NCBI RefSeq assembly: GCF_937863485.1
Contig: NZ_CALMFY010000153.1
Span: 1-60,477 of the forward strand
Source: an uncultured Nostoc sp.
GTDB lineage: Bacteria; Cyanobacteriota; Cyanobacteriia; Cyanobacteriales; Nostocaceae
DNA: 60,477 nt
Direction of reading: 5' to 3'
Shown here: piece by piece, positions 36,326 to 45,135 of the stretch
Position numbering within the stretch: the first letter of the stretch is position 1
Layout of the letters: every line of letters begins with the position of its first letter
Translations under genes and position numbers: made by a program
Notes under the pieces: model-generated
Told to the model about the DNA's origin: nothing
The model's input: only the letters and a program-made list of their open reading frames with translations
Databases searched by the model: none

Positions 36326-38350
36326 ATGACAGAGCGGGATATTCCAGACAGTTGGTCAACAGGCAAAGCAAGAGAGCCAGATCAAAACACAAGATTATCC
36401 CGAACAGAACAATTCGGTGAAACTCAACCATTTGATGCCCCAGCTACTGATTCTAGCTCCAAGTCAGTGAAGCGGCGAAAAAGTGCCCAACTCAGTAGAA
36501 GTCCTGGGAAATGGCCACGCTGGATGAAAAGCTGGGTGTGGTGGCCAGTACTACTAATGTTAATTACCGGCGGTGTAGGATTCTTGGCAATGGCAATGCT
36601 GCTGAAGTTGCCAGCTGCTCCTAATTGCCCATCGATTTTTTGGCCCCTAGCTAGTGCTTCTGTGCGGATACACTGCGCTCAGTTAGCGGCTTCTAAACAG
36701 ACAGTGAATGACCTACTGCAAGCGATCGCTCTGGTGAAGCAACTACCACAAAATCACCCGTTGCATGGAGAAATTGATCGTTTCATCCAAGAATGGTCGC
36801 GGGATATTTTGAAGCTAGCTGATCAAAGTTTCCAAACAGGGAATTTAGAGGAAGCGATCACTACTGCTGAGAAAATACCCGAAGACGTAGCAGCTTATAA
36901 ATTAGTCGATGAGCAAATTGGCAAATGGCAATCAATTTGGTCAAAAGCAGAAGCCACATACAACGGTGCGATCACCGAAGTCCGGGAACGACGCTGGCAA
37001 TCAGCATTCATGCTGTCCGCCAAAATGCTGCGCGTAGATAATCAATATTGGGCAACTACTAAATACGACCAATTGAATCGCCTGATTGCCAGAGCACGGG
37101 AAGATGGCGATAAGTTAGGAAAAGCTGAAAACTTAGCTTCTAGTAAAGTAGTTGATAATTTATTAGAAGCGATCAAGATAGCTGAGTCGATTGGGCAGGA
37201 AAGTTACCTTTACCAAAAAGCTCAGGAAGCGATTCCGGCATTTGGACGCAAAATGCTGGAGTTGGCACAGGCAAAACTAGACAAGCAGGATGCGGATGAA
37301 GCACTGAATATTGCCAGACAAATTCCAGAGAGTGCGAAACTACAGGGCGAAACAGATGACTTTATTGCCTTGGCTGATGCGAAAAGGAGTGCTTGGATCG
37401 GTAATGTTTCTGGTTTAGAGGCTGCGATCGCCCAAGCACAACAAATTGATCCTTCCAGACCAGTATATAACCAAGCACAGCAACTGATTGCTCGTTGGCA
37501 GTTGGAAATTGAAGATGTTGCCCATCTAGAAAAAGCGAGAATATTAGCTAGCCAGGGAACAGTCCCTAATTTAACAGCAGCGATCGCCCAAGTGCAGCTG
37601 ATCCCTGGTAGTAACCCCCGCGCCACAGAAGCTAGGCAAGAGATAGGTCGCTGGAGTGCCCAAGTTGAGACAATTGAAGACCAACCTTACTTAGAACGGG
37701 CCGAACAGATAGCAATATTCGACGATATCAACTCCTTGCAAGCTGCGATCGCCCAAGCCAGCGAAATTCGTAGAGGTCGTGCATTATATCCAGAAGCACA
37801 GAAAAAAATTCGTACTTGGGTAGGAAAGATTCAGCGAATTCAAGACCAACCCTACTTGGATCAAGCACAAGAACTAGCTCAGAGTGGAAATCTCACTGCT
37901 GCCATTAGCGCCGCTCAACAAATTGCCTCGTCAGGAAGGGCGCTTTCTAGGGAAGCACAAGCTGCGATAAATGACTGGGAAGGGCAAATCCGCACCAGAG
38001 AAAATTGGAAAAAAGCCCAGGAAGTGGGGGCGGCTGGCACGCCAGAAGCCTTGGTTGAAGCAATACGGTTGGCAGATCGGGTTTCAAACAATAGCATCTT
38101 ACGCATGGATGCAAATCTGGCTATTGATCAGTGGAGTCAGCAATTGTTAGAAATAGCACGCTCTCAAGGTCAGTCTGATATTGCCAAAGGCATTGAGATT
38201 GCCAAATCCATTCCCCGTGGTAGTGCTGCTTACAGTGCAGCGCAAGAGCAAATTAAGACTTGGCAGGAATTTCTCAATCCTCAACCTTCACCTCAGCCTC
38301 AGCCTGAGTCTCTACCATTTCCTCCATCAACTACTACTAATGGGCAATAA
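36326..38350 (+). CDS. Membrane-anchored helical-repeat protein of unknown function
   Basis: 674 residues. A polar, probably cytoplasmic N-terminus (1-66, basic KRRKSAQLSRSPGK near the membrane) precedes one transmembrane helix (71-93). The remainder is a long extracytoplasmic or lumenal array of helical units of about 65-75 residues, with a recurring pattern L-x2-A-I-x-I-A-x2-I-P followed by A-Q-x2-I-x2-W (ALNIARQIPES, AIAQAQQIDPS, AIAQVQLIPG, AIAQASEIR). The end is a Pro-rich tail. The repeats suggest a scaffold or binding platform. Similar proteins in filamentous cyanobacteria are usually called hypothetical or, loosely, chromosome-segregation-ATPase-like. No enzyme motif was found. Confidence 0.72.
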   Translation: MTERDIPDSWSTGKAREPDQNTRLSRTEQFGETQPFDAPATDSSSKSVKRRKSAQLSRSPGKWPRWMKSWVWWPVLLMLITGGVGFLAMAMLLKLPAAPNCPSIFWPLASASVRIHCAQLAASKQTVNDLLQAIALVKQLPQNHPLHGEIDRFIQEWSRDILKLADQSFQTGNLEEAITTAEKIPEDVAAYKLVDEQIGKWQSIWSKAEATYNGAITEVRERRWQSAFMLSAKMLRVDNQYWATTKYDQLNRLIARAREDGDKLGKAENLASSKVVDNLLEAIKIAESIGQESYLYQKAQEAIPAFGRKMLELAQAKLDKQDADEALNIARQIPESAKLQGETDDFIALADAKRSAWIGNVSGLEAAIAQAQQIDPSRPVYNQAQQLIARWQLEIEDVAHLEKARILASQGTVPNLTAAIAQVQLIPGSNPRATEARQEIGRWSAQVETIEDQPYLERAEQIAIFDDINSLQAAIAQASEIRRGRALYPEAQKKIRTWVGKIQRIQDQPYLDQAQELAQSGNLTAAISAAQQIASSGRALSREAQAAINDWEGQIRTRENWKKAQEVGAAGTPEALVEAIRLADRVSNNSILRMDANLAIDQWSQQLLEIARSQGQSDIAKGIEIAKSIPRGSAAYSAAQEQIKTWQEFLNPQPSPQPQPESLPFPPSTTTNGQ

Positions 38351-38489
38351 TATCCTTATTAACGATTCAGTTAAAACCTTTTAATTCAGCATTTTCAAAG
38401 TACATATCAGGGATGCTAGGGTATAGGGAGAAACTTCTCTCAATGTGTCTCAACTTACAACTTTTTCAAGTATATAAACCACGGGTTAA

Positions 38490-38513
38490 GGTAGCATAGC
38501 TAGCTGTGCTACC
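38490..38513. repeat. 24-bp near-palindrome between convergent genes
   Basis: GGTAGCA-T-AGCTAGCT-G-TGCTACC. It lies 10 bp beyond the stop of the minus-strand dehydrogenase and 140 bp after the plus-strand gene. It may serve as a bidirectional stop, although U-runs are poor. A related sequence is near 11466. Confidence 0.75.
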
Positions 38514-38523
38514 CTACAAAAAT

Positions 38524-39402
38524 TTATTCCCCGATCGCTTCTCCCCATTCCTTAATTACAGAAAATAGTGATGAGTAATCATCATCAGCAAATGACATTT
38601 TCACGGCTGTTTGCAAGATTTGCCGCACACCTTTAATACTGCTGAGATCCAAACTCTGAGATTTCGCTTCAGAGATAAACAATTCTGTATCTTTGAGCAA
38701 GTGTTTTGTGGGGAAATTCGGATCAGCATAATTGCCATCCAACATCCGTTGTAGCTTTTTGTCAAAAGTAGGTGCGTAGAGTGAACTGTCGCGCAATATT
38801 TGCATAAACACATCCACATCGACACCCTGACGCTGGACAAAAGCTAGACTCAGAGCAAAGCTAGTTGTTAGGGAAGCTATTAATTGATTTAGTGCCAATT
38901 TGAGCGCCGCCGCAGATCCCACAGGGCCTATAAGTAAAGGTTCTGTCCCAAAATTTTGGAGTAACTTTAAATGGCGTTGATATTGTTCTGCCTCTGCCCC
39001 TACCATAACACTCAACTTGCCAGCTTTTGCTTCCGGGATACTCCCTAATACGGGTGCTTCTAAATATTCACCACCACCCGCAACAACTGCATCTCTAATT
39101 TCCTGGCTTTCTGTGGGAGTAATTGTTCCCATTTGGATGATAGTGCGCCCTTCCAGAGTTTGCCAAGCAGTGTCAGAAAGCAGCACATTATAAATCGCTG
39201 GGGCATTAGTAAGCATGAGGATTATGCACTCAGCAGCACGAATGGCGTGGCGGGGATGTGTGACAATTTCAGCCCCAGCTGCTTGTAGTGGCGCTAATTT
39301 TTCTGGGGTACGATTGTAGGCAACTAGCTGTATATCTGCGGCTAATAATCTTTGAGCCATTGGTAGTCCCATCAGTCCAGTTCCCAGAAATGCCACCTTC
39401 AT
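38524..39402 (-). CDS. NAD(P)-dependent beta-hydroxyacid dehydrogenase family protein
   Basis: A 292-residue member of the 3-hydroxyisobutyrate/6-phosphogluconate dehydrogenase superfamily. It has a Rossmann motif FLGTGLMGLPMA (GTGLMG 7-12), Y29-N-R after the second strand (suggesting NADP preference), substrate loop EAPVLGSIPEAKAGKL, and the catalytic K168-x3-N172 (ALKLALNQL). The substrate is a beta-hydroxyacid or semialdehyde (glyoxylate/succinic semialdehyde reductase type possible). It stands alone, with the 31-residue microprotein upstream on the same strand. Confidence 0.85.
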   Translation of the reverse strand: MKVAFLGTGLMGLPMAQRLLAADIQLVAYNRTPEKLAPLQAAGAEIVTHPRHAIRAAECIILMLTNAPAIYNVLLSDTAWQTLEGRTIIQMGTITPTESQEIRDAVVAGGGEYLEAPVLGSIPEAKAGKLSVMVGAEAEQYQRHLKLLQNFGTEPLLIGPVGSAAALKLALNQLIASLTTSFALSLAFVQRQGVDVDVFMQILRDSSLYAPTFDKKLQRMLDGNYADPNFPTKHLLKDTELFISEAKSQSLDLSSIKGVRQILQTAVKMSFADDDYSSLFSVIKEWGEAIGE

Positions 39403-39558
39403 TTTTCACGTTCCTTTAATACAGCGTCATAGCCCATCGTGGACATCGCGTTTGCATTGTTTGATTCAAATTAGTTGGGAAGTAGTTACTTGAGACTTAA
39501 GATACAATCCCAAATCCCAGTTTCCTACTTCCCACTCACTATTCTCTAACTCTGGCAA

Positions 39559-39654
39559 TCAACCACCAGCGGCAAAAGTCACCATAATTATCACTGAAAG
39601 TAAAATACCAGGGGTAAGTAGTGTTGCTAACATTAGCAGGTCATGAGTGGACAT
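39559..39654 (-). CDS. 31-residue single-span membrane microprotein
   Basis: ATG 39654 to TGA 39559 gives MSTHDLLMLATLLTPGILLS and then VIIMVTFAAGG. One hydrophobic span fills about residues 6-29. The composition resembles the tiny subunits of photosynthetic or respiratory membrane complexes, but it is not one of PetG, PetL, PetM, PetN or the Psb/Psa small subunits I know. No strong ribosome-binding site is visible. It lies alone in a 361-bp spacer, which is otherwise empty. Confidence 0.5.
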   Translation of the reverse strand: MSTHDLLMLATLLTPGILLSVIIMVTFAAGG

Positions 39655-39763
39655 AATTATTACTTTGTTAGTGTGTTTAACTTTACAGTAATCACTGTTA
39701 TGCTAGTCTAAATCAGACTGATAATGCATTCTTAAATAGATTTTTACTTTTCTTTCTTTACGT

Positions 39764-40951
39764 TTACTGTGGCAAGGTCAATCCTTTTAGTGGTTGAGAA
39801 ATTTCTGTGTTGTCTAGACCTTTGCTCTGAACTAGGACTCCAAAGCCGCCTAGTCCTGTGGGATCTATAAGCTGGTGTAGTGCGTCCCGCCGCTGTAGTA
39901 ACTGTGAGAGGGGTTGCTGTTGATCACAAAGGGTAGCAATGCGATCGCCTAACCCCAACGCCATCAAAAATAATCCTTGCTGGATAAAACCAACATTCTT
40001 TAAATTGCACTTCTCACCCCAGCGTTCCAAAGCAGTAAAGTCAACGTGGGCAGTGATATCTTGTCGCCCAATATTAATATAGGGGTTGTCATGGAAACGG
40101 TGATGATAATAACACTGTAGCGTTCCTTGCGATCGCCTGGGATTGTAGTAACGACTGGCGGGGTAGCCATAATCAATTGTTAACACATAGCCACGCTGCA
40201 AGCGGTCTGCTACTATACTCAACCAGTCTAGAGCAGCTAAATTAATTTCACTGCGGTAACCATCTGGATATACACTTTGGGCAAAGTCGATTTCCACTAA
40301 GTCTAAATATTCAGCCAGTTGGGGCGTTGAAAGTTCTCCTGTGACTTCTACAAATGATGGGTATGGGGCATTGGTTTGTTTCTCATTCTTGTCTGTTGTC
40401 ACATAAATTTCTTGCAGTTCTCCTGTCTTCAGGATGAATTGATGCACGGGGAACGCATCTACTAACTCATTAGAAAAAAAGCAGCCAGCGATCGCCTCAG
40501 ATGGTATATCCTCTAAATTGCACCAACGCACGGGCAAATCTTGCAAGCGTTGCTGCTGTTCTTGTCTTAAAGTTGGGGACTTCTCAATAATGATGTATTC
40601 CAGTGCAGTAAAAAAATCTGGGTAGCGTAGCTGATAATATTTGAGGATATGCAATGCTAGCAGTCCTTGCCCTGCTCCCATTTCTACCAGAGAAAACGGT
40701 ACAGGTTTTCCTAAAATCTCCCACATCTGCAAAAATTGTTCTGCTAGTAACTCGCCAAAGTCAGCACAGAGGTTAGGAGAGGTGAAAAAATCACCACCCT
40801 CAAAGCCAATTTTGACTGCATCACTAGAATAGTAGCCATGTTCAGGATGGTATAATACTATGTCCATGAATTGGGCAAAAGTAATTCGTTGCTGGGGACT
40901 AGTGGTAATGTGATTTGCGATCGCTGCACACAGCAAAGGATTGGAATTCAT
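39764..40951 (-). CDS. SAM-dependent methyltransferase, NDUFAF7/MidA family
   Basis: A 395-residue DUF185-family protein. Signatures are FAQFMDIVLYHPEHGYY, the GDFFTSP loop, SAM motif I VEMGAGQGLLALHIL, FFSNELVDAFPVHQF, LTIDYGYPASRYY and GTLQCYYHHRFHDNPY. In mitochondria NDUFAF7 methylates an Arg of the complex I subunit NDUFS2, whose cyanobacterial homologue is NdhH; ndhH lies 4 kb away but is not adjacent. A role in NDH-1 modification is an inference. Confidence 0.88.
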   Translation of the reverse strand: MNSNPLLCAAIANHITTSPQQRITFAQFMDIVLYHPEHGYYSSDAVKIGFEGGDFFTSPNLCADFGELLAEQFLQMWEILGKPVPFSLVEMGAGQGLLALHILKYYQLRYPDFFTALEYIIIEKSPTLRQEQQQRLQDLPVRWCNLEDIPSEAIAGCFFSNELVDAFPVHQFILKTGELQEIYVTTDKNEKQTNAPYPSFVEVTGELSTPQLAEYLDLVEIDFAQSVYPDGYRSEINLAALDWLSIVADRLQRGYVLTIDYGYPASRYYNPRRSQGTLQCYYHHRFHDNPYINIGRQDITAHVDFTALERWGEKCNLKNVGFIQQGLFLMALGLGDRIATLCDQQQPLSQLLQRRDALHQLIDPTGLGGFGVLVQSKGLDNTEISQPLKGLTLPQ

Positions 40952-41061
40952 AAAATTTGAGGTTTGAGATTAGGGTGTTGAGAAAATAAATGCTTGCTAG
41001 CAGCACAATCAATTTAACCGAAGTGTCAAAATTGAAACGTGTCGTTTAGTGCAGCGATTTG

Positions 41062-41868
41062 TTAGTGAGGAAGTTTACTTTTATATAAAATAAATACGCT
41101 ATTATGCTCGCTATCTTGACTTTCGGTAATTTCAAATAAGCCAGACGTCTTCAAAACACCTTTTAGTGTCTTAATTCCGTACTTCTTAGGCGTACACTCA
41201 AAGTCTTGACTCTTAATAAATTCTCCTGCTCTTGCCAGCAAAGTCATATCACCTATTTTGTCTGTGTTTGTTTCGGCTAAACGCAGTAGTTTTACAATTT
41301 TTGTATTCTCCCATGTTGTCTCAGAGGGATTGTTCAGATTTATATACTCAACGCCAGAAGAAATAATATCTGCCTTTAATTGCTTGTATAAAAATTCGAT
41401 TTTTGGGTTAGATTCGGCGTAATTTTCTCGAAGGAAAACAAGCACACTAAATACAAAAAGTGTTATTTGCTTATAAAATAAAATTGCCTCTTGATACTGC
41501 GATTCTAGGTAAGTAATGCAAGTTCTACATCCTTCTTCAGTGCTTAATATATTCAAACCTTCCGACTCACCAAAGTGATGAACGAGTTTGTTCCGCTCGG
41601 CAACCATCTCTCTTAATCTCTCGACAAAGTAATCAGTGTTATAATCCGCGGACTCAATAAAGGCCTTTATTAGATTCCCTAGAGTCTTTGACTTAGTTGC
41701 TTTTCTGAACTTCCAAAAGTTATCGATACCCTTCGTACTAGCATCTGAGTGTATAAAAGGAAGAAGTACTTTCAAGCCTTTCTCGATTTGCTGAAACATC
41801 AATATATTTCGTCCTATTTTTATTAGGACTTCATCGACTAACTCACGATACTCACTTTTCATTATCAA
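41062..41868 (-). CDS. HEPN-like protein with C-terminal OST-HTH (LOTUS) domain
   Basis: 268 residues. The N-terminal two-thirds is helical with an R-x4-H motif (R92-NKLV-H97-H98 in VAERNKLVHHFGE), the mark of HEPN ribonucleases. The C-terminal 204-264 fits the OST-HTH/LOTUS pattern (MTLLARAGEFIKS, FECTPKKYGIKTLKGVLKTS, GLFEI), an RNA-binding winged helix. Together they suggest an RNA-cleaving or RNA-sensing protein, perhaps in defence or stress. No antitoxin-like gene (for example MNT) is adjacent. Codon use looks more A/T-rich than its neighbours, in line with an accessory gene. The HEPN call rests on one motif and helical context; the OST-HTH call is firmer. Confidence 0.6.
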   Translation of the reverse strand: MIMKSEYRELVDEVLIKIGRNILMFQQIEKGLKVLLPFIHSDASTKGIDNFWKFRKATKSKTLGNLIKAFIESADYNTDYFVERLREMVAERNKLVHHFGESEGLNILSTEEGCRTCITYLESQYQEAILFYKQITLFVFSVLVFLRENYAESNPKIEFLYKQLKADIISSGVEYINLNNPSETTWENTKIVKLLRLAETNTDKIGDMTLLARAGEFIKSQDFECTPKKYGIKTLKGVLKTSGLFEITESQDSEHNSVFILYKSKLPH

Positions 41869-42015
41869 GGAGAAACTAACGAGTAATCATTAAGTAATTG
41901 TCCCCTACTTGCGGGATAAGATACTTATGTTAATTACAAGCTACTAGAGAAAAAGTTTATATCTCAAGTTCTCTAGATTAATTTTTGAGAAAAAGCTTTA
42001 CTCGGTAATAAAATC

Positions 42016-42191
42016 AGAGGTTATTTATAAAGTAAAAATAAAATTACTGTAGGTTGTGCTGGGCGCATATTTCAATATGATTTGTCACGAAAAACATAAT
42101 TAAAGCGTCTAACACACCGCTAGATAACATGGTGCGTTAGGCTAAAGCCGTAACACACCCTAACTTTTGATTTACTTTATAAATAGTTATC
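42016..42191. mobile_element. MITE-like element upstream of the HEPN/OST-HTH gene
   Basis: TTATTTATAAAGTAAA (42021-42036) is repeated inverted as TTTACTTTATAAATAG (42171-42186), 15 of 16 pairs. The inside carries a GGTGCGTTAGGC...GTAACACACC motif common in cyanobacterial dispersed repeats. It is about 170 bp and non-coding, and it fills most of the 41869-42262 spacer. Confidence 0.72.
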
Positions 42192-42262
42192 TTAGGTGTT
42201 GATTTTCATTCCTGCGATCGCAATCCACAGCCCAATTAATCGCATCCAAGGTAATTTACTAC

Positions 42263-42652
42263 CTAGACACTCACTAACGATACCAGCACGCCATTAGGAT
42301 CGCGGACACGAGCAATAGTTTGTCCCCCAGGCTGGGTTTTAGGAGCATCTAGTGTTTTTGCACCTGCCCCGATTGCTCTCATATAAGCGCTGCCAACATC
42401 AGGTGTGATAAATGATATCTGGATTAATGCCGATGGTTGTGTGGCGTCGTTGGGATGGAAGCCGTTAGGAAATAATTTATGTGCCTCGCTACTGGAGGAG
42501 AAAGCTAGTGTGGTGTTTCCGGTTTCGATTTCAGCCCAGATAGATTGCCCCTTATCCTGGAGAGTGCGACGAATTAGACCAAAGGCTTTTTCGTAAAACT
42601 CAACGGTTTTAACTACATCGTCTACCCAGATGAGCGTGTAACCAAATTTCAC
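42263..42652 (-). CDS. VOC (glyoxalase/bleomycin-resistance) superfamily protein
   Basis: 129 residues with the paired beta-alpha-beta-beta-beta units of VOC proteins: FGYTLIWVDDVVKTVEFYEKAFGL at the start, and DVGSAYMRAIGAGA, then ARVRDPNGVLVSLV at the end. Metal-site residues are not complete enough to assign glyoxalase I. It may bind or modify a small molecule. The start at 42652 has AGAAGGAG upstream, which supports it. Confidence 0.82.
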   Translation of the reverse strand: MKFGYTLIWVDDVVKTVEFYEKAFGLIRRTLQDKGQSIWAEIETGNTTLAFSSSSEAHKLFPNGFHPNDATQPSALIQISFITPDVGSAYMRAIGAGAKTLDAPKTQPGGQTIARVRDPNGVLVSLVSV

Positions 42653-42817
42653 AGTTTTTTCTCCTTCTTAGAAAAATTAGTGCTGGCGAGGATCTTGCTA
42701 CTTCACTGTATGCGATTTGAATACACAGTAGCTTAATCCAGAATGTTACGATCTGTTGCTATTTGTGCCCTTGTTTGCATCATTTCCATATCTGATGGCG
42801 ACTTAATAATCAGGCCC

Positions 42818-42978
42818 TTAACAGTGATGTGCTACTAGCAATCCCCATAGTTCTCTAAGTATCAAAATTGGTACAACCAAGTTGGCGCGAATCTGCAAAT
42901 TGCGGAGAAAATCTTGATGATAAGGCTCGATTGACTTTAATTCAATATCAGCGATCGCCTTTACCCATTCTACCAATC
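42818..42978 (-). pseudogene. GAF-domain remnant of a sensor protein
   Basis: The minus strand reads LVEWVKAIADIELKSIEPYH, then LRNLQIRANLVVPILILREL and WGLLVAHHC before TAA 42818-42820. This is the core of a cyanobacterial GAF domain (phytochrome/kinase type, ANLVVPI...LWGLLVAH). No start and no kinase follow. The rest of the 42653-43132 spacer is degenerate. Confidence 0.65.
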
Positions 42979-43132
42979 AGCTAATATGGTTAAAAACCTT
43001 CATGCTTGCGCCATTAGTATTCAAAAAGGCAGCAATGGTTTTTACGATTTCATGTTCCATTGCTCTATCTTGTTTGTTTTACTGCAAATTTCCAGGTGCA
43101 GTAGATATCAATTTGAGTTTATCACTCTCGCC

Positions 43133-44887
43133 TTACTGAATTAATGCTAATTTTTCTGAGTCTGCAAACATTAGGGAAAAGGTACGGTAAGCTGACAATC
43201 TCCTACTGCCACGAAATAAGCTATTAATAAAGCGTTGTTCGGTGTCTGTAGGCAGTTGTTTGTGTTTAGCAATAACGTAATTTCCTAACCCATAACGAGG
43301 TAAATTCAGTTGATTGATTACTTCTACTACCGATTCCGAGTAAAGACGAGAATAAAAGTCAGTGTCAGTACCTTCTAGAGGAAACTTGAGACTCTGAGGG
43401 ATGGGCTGGGGAAAATAAGAACGTCTCTTATCAGAAAATTCTAAATATTTACGCCCTGTTTCATCTGTGTGGGCATAATTATCTTTAATAAAAGAGCGAG
43501 TGCGTCGCACCATGTAGCGCTTCATCAATTCTCGCCAGTCATCAGGGTGTTCGCTTTTCTCAAAGGCAGCTAAAGAACGTACTGAACATTGATGCTTTCT
43601 AATAAACTCTAATTCTCCTACAGAACTGCCACCAAGTTCATTAATTAAAGCTTCTGGTCTTAATCCCAAATCTTCGTCTTCTGGCACAAATAGCCGCAGT
43701 TGGGCAGAAAGGTCAAGATAACTCTTATTGTAAGGAGTAGCAGATAATAAAATACATTTACTTTTGTTAGCTGCAATATATTCTGTAATTGCTCGATAAC
43801 GTTTACCTTCGCGGTTACGTAAGTTATGACTTTCATCAATTAACACAACTCGGTAACGTCGGAGTTTTGGTAATTTATTTTCTACTTGACTAATTGGCAT
43901 AACTTCGGCAAGTAAGCGATAGTTATTTACATATTATTGCCACATTGGCACCAAGTTTTTCGGGCAAATAATCAGTGTTTCTAAAAAACAATCTTCTTGT
44001 AATATCTTGGCAAGGGCGGTTCCAACTAAAGTTTTGCCCAAACCAACCACATCGCCCACTAACACGCCACCACGCCTAGTTACATGACGTGCTGCTAGCT
44101 GTACAGCGGCTTTTTGGAAATCAAATAAGTTATTAAATTCGCGGGGGATGCGAAATTCTGAAAGTCCAGCGATCGCTTCATGGGATAAGTGGTAGGCTAT
44201 CTTTAAATAGATGTAGTAAGGTGAAATTAAATCTTGCCTCGCCCAACTCTGATCAATAATTTCTGCCATTTCTTGGGAAATATCTACACAACCGTAATCT
44301 TGCCAGCGATCGCTAAACCACTTTTGCAGCTTATTGCAAGCATCATGATCTAAAATATCAACATTCAACTCCCCTTGTTTCGCCAGTCCTGGAAGGGTTA
44401 AATTACTGCTACCCAAGAATCCCATTGTGGGAGTATTGGGATCATGGCGATGCACAAGATATAACTTGGCGTGGAGAGGATGACGGAGAAACAGTTTAAT
44501 TATTAGTTTCTGAGTTTTTAGCTGATGACTTAACCGCCGCAACCCCGCTTCATCCTGATTAGTCGGCGCACCGATAGTCAACTGCTTGCGAAATTCCGCC
44601 GCCATGCGTTTTTTCAACCGCACGATCGCACTATTATCAATCCGTCCATCACCACTACTAAGGGTAAATGCCGCATGAACTTCATCACTAGGCAAACTTT
44701 GCATCCCTATTAGCAAACGGCAACAAGCATTTTCACTACCAACATACTGTTCAATTAAATCATCAATTCTTCGCCAACCTCTGAGGTTGAAGTAGCCAAC
44801 GCAAAAATCTGCCCGATAAGAGACTTTAAGAGTTTCTCGCAAAATCGGTAGCAGTTGTAAGTCGATGTTGTCAAATATCCGGGGCAT
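43133..44887 (-). pseudogene. PLD-nuclease/SNF2-type helicase, interrupted and truncated
   Basis: The frame begins at 44887 (MPRIFDNIDLQLLPILRETL). It has a phospholipase-D-type motif HAKLYL (139-144) with GSSN (159-162), and helicase motif I GDVVGLGKT (278-286). It then hits TAA at 43934-43936 right after VPMWQ. The same frame continues YVNNYRLLAEVMPISQ and shows motif II LIDESH and motif III LSATPYNKS, so one nonsense codon is the only break in the middle. It ends at 43133 without the second RecA domain, so the C-terminal half is deleted. Such PLD-helicase proteins are known from restriction/defence islands. The neighbouring HEPN/OST-HTH gene may belong to the same former island. Confidence 0.8.
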
Positions 44888-44972
44888 TACTCAAAACTGT
44901 ATAAATATTTCGTACTTATGTTATATGAGTAAAAAATTTTTCCAGCCAGATTAGTGAAGAGTGCAAGACAAG

Positions 44973-45073
44973 AGACGCGATAAATCGCCGTCTGTACAAA
45001 AATCAGTCCTTTGTAGAGACGGCGATTTATCGCGTCTTCAAAAATTACGATTTATCGCGTCTTCAAAAATTAT
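44973..45073. repeat. 21-bp perfect inverted repeat with a third partial copy
   Basis: AGACGCGATAAATCGCCGTCT (44973-44993, 21 bp) is exactly inverted at 45017-45037. CGATTTATCGCGTCTTCAAA is then repeated directly (from 45023 and from 45049). It lies between the helicase pseudogene and ndhH. The form is typical of a small non-autonomous element. Confidence 0.88.
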
Positions 45074-45080
45074 AAAAAAA

Positions 45081-45110
45081 AGAGCAGTTGCACTGTAATA
45101 CAACTGCTCT
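45081..45110 (-). terminator. Terminator of ndhH
   Basis: A 10-bp perfect stem AGAGCAGTTG (45081-45090) / CAACTGCTCT (45101-45110), 25 bp past the ndhH stop, followed on the minus strand by a run of seven T then ATAATTTTT. Confidence 0.9.
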
Positions 45111-45135
45111 AAAAAACTACTTGGATAGATATTTT

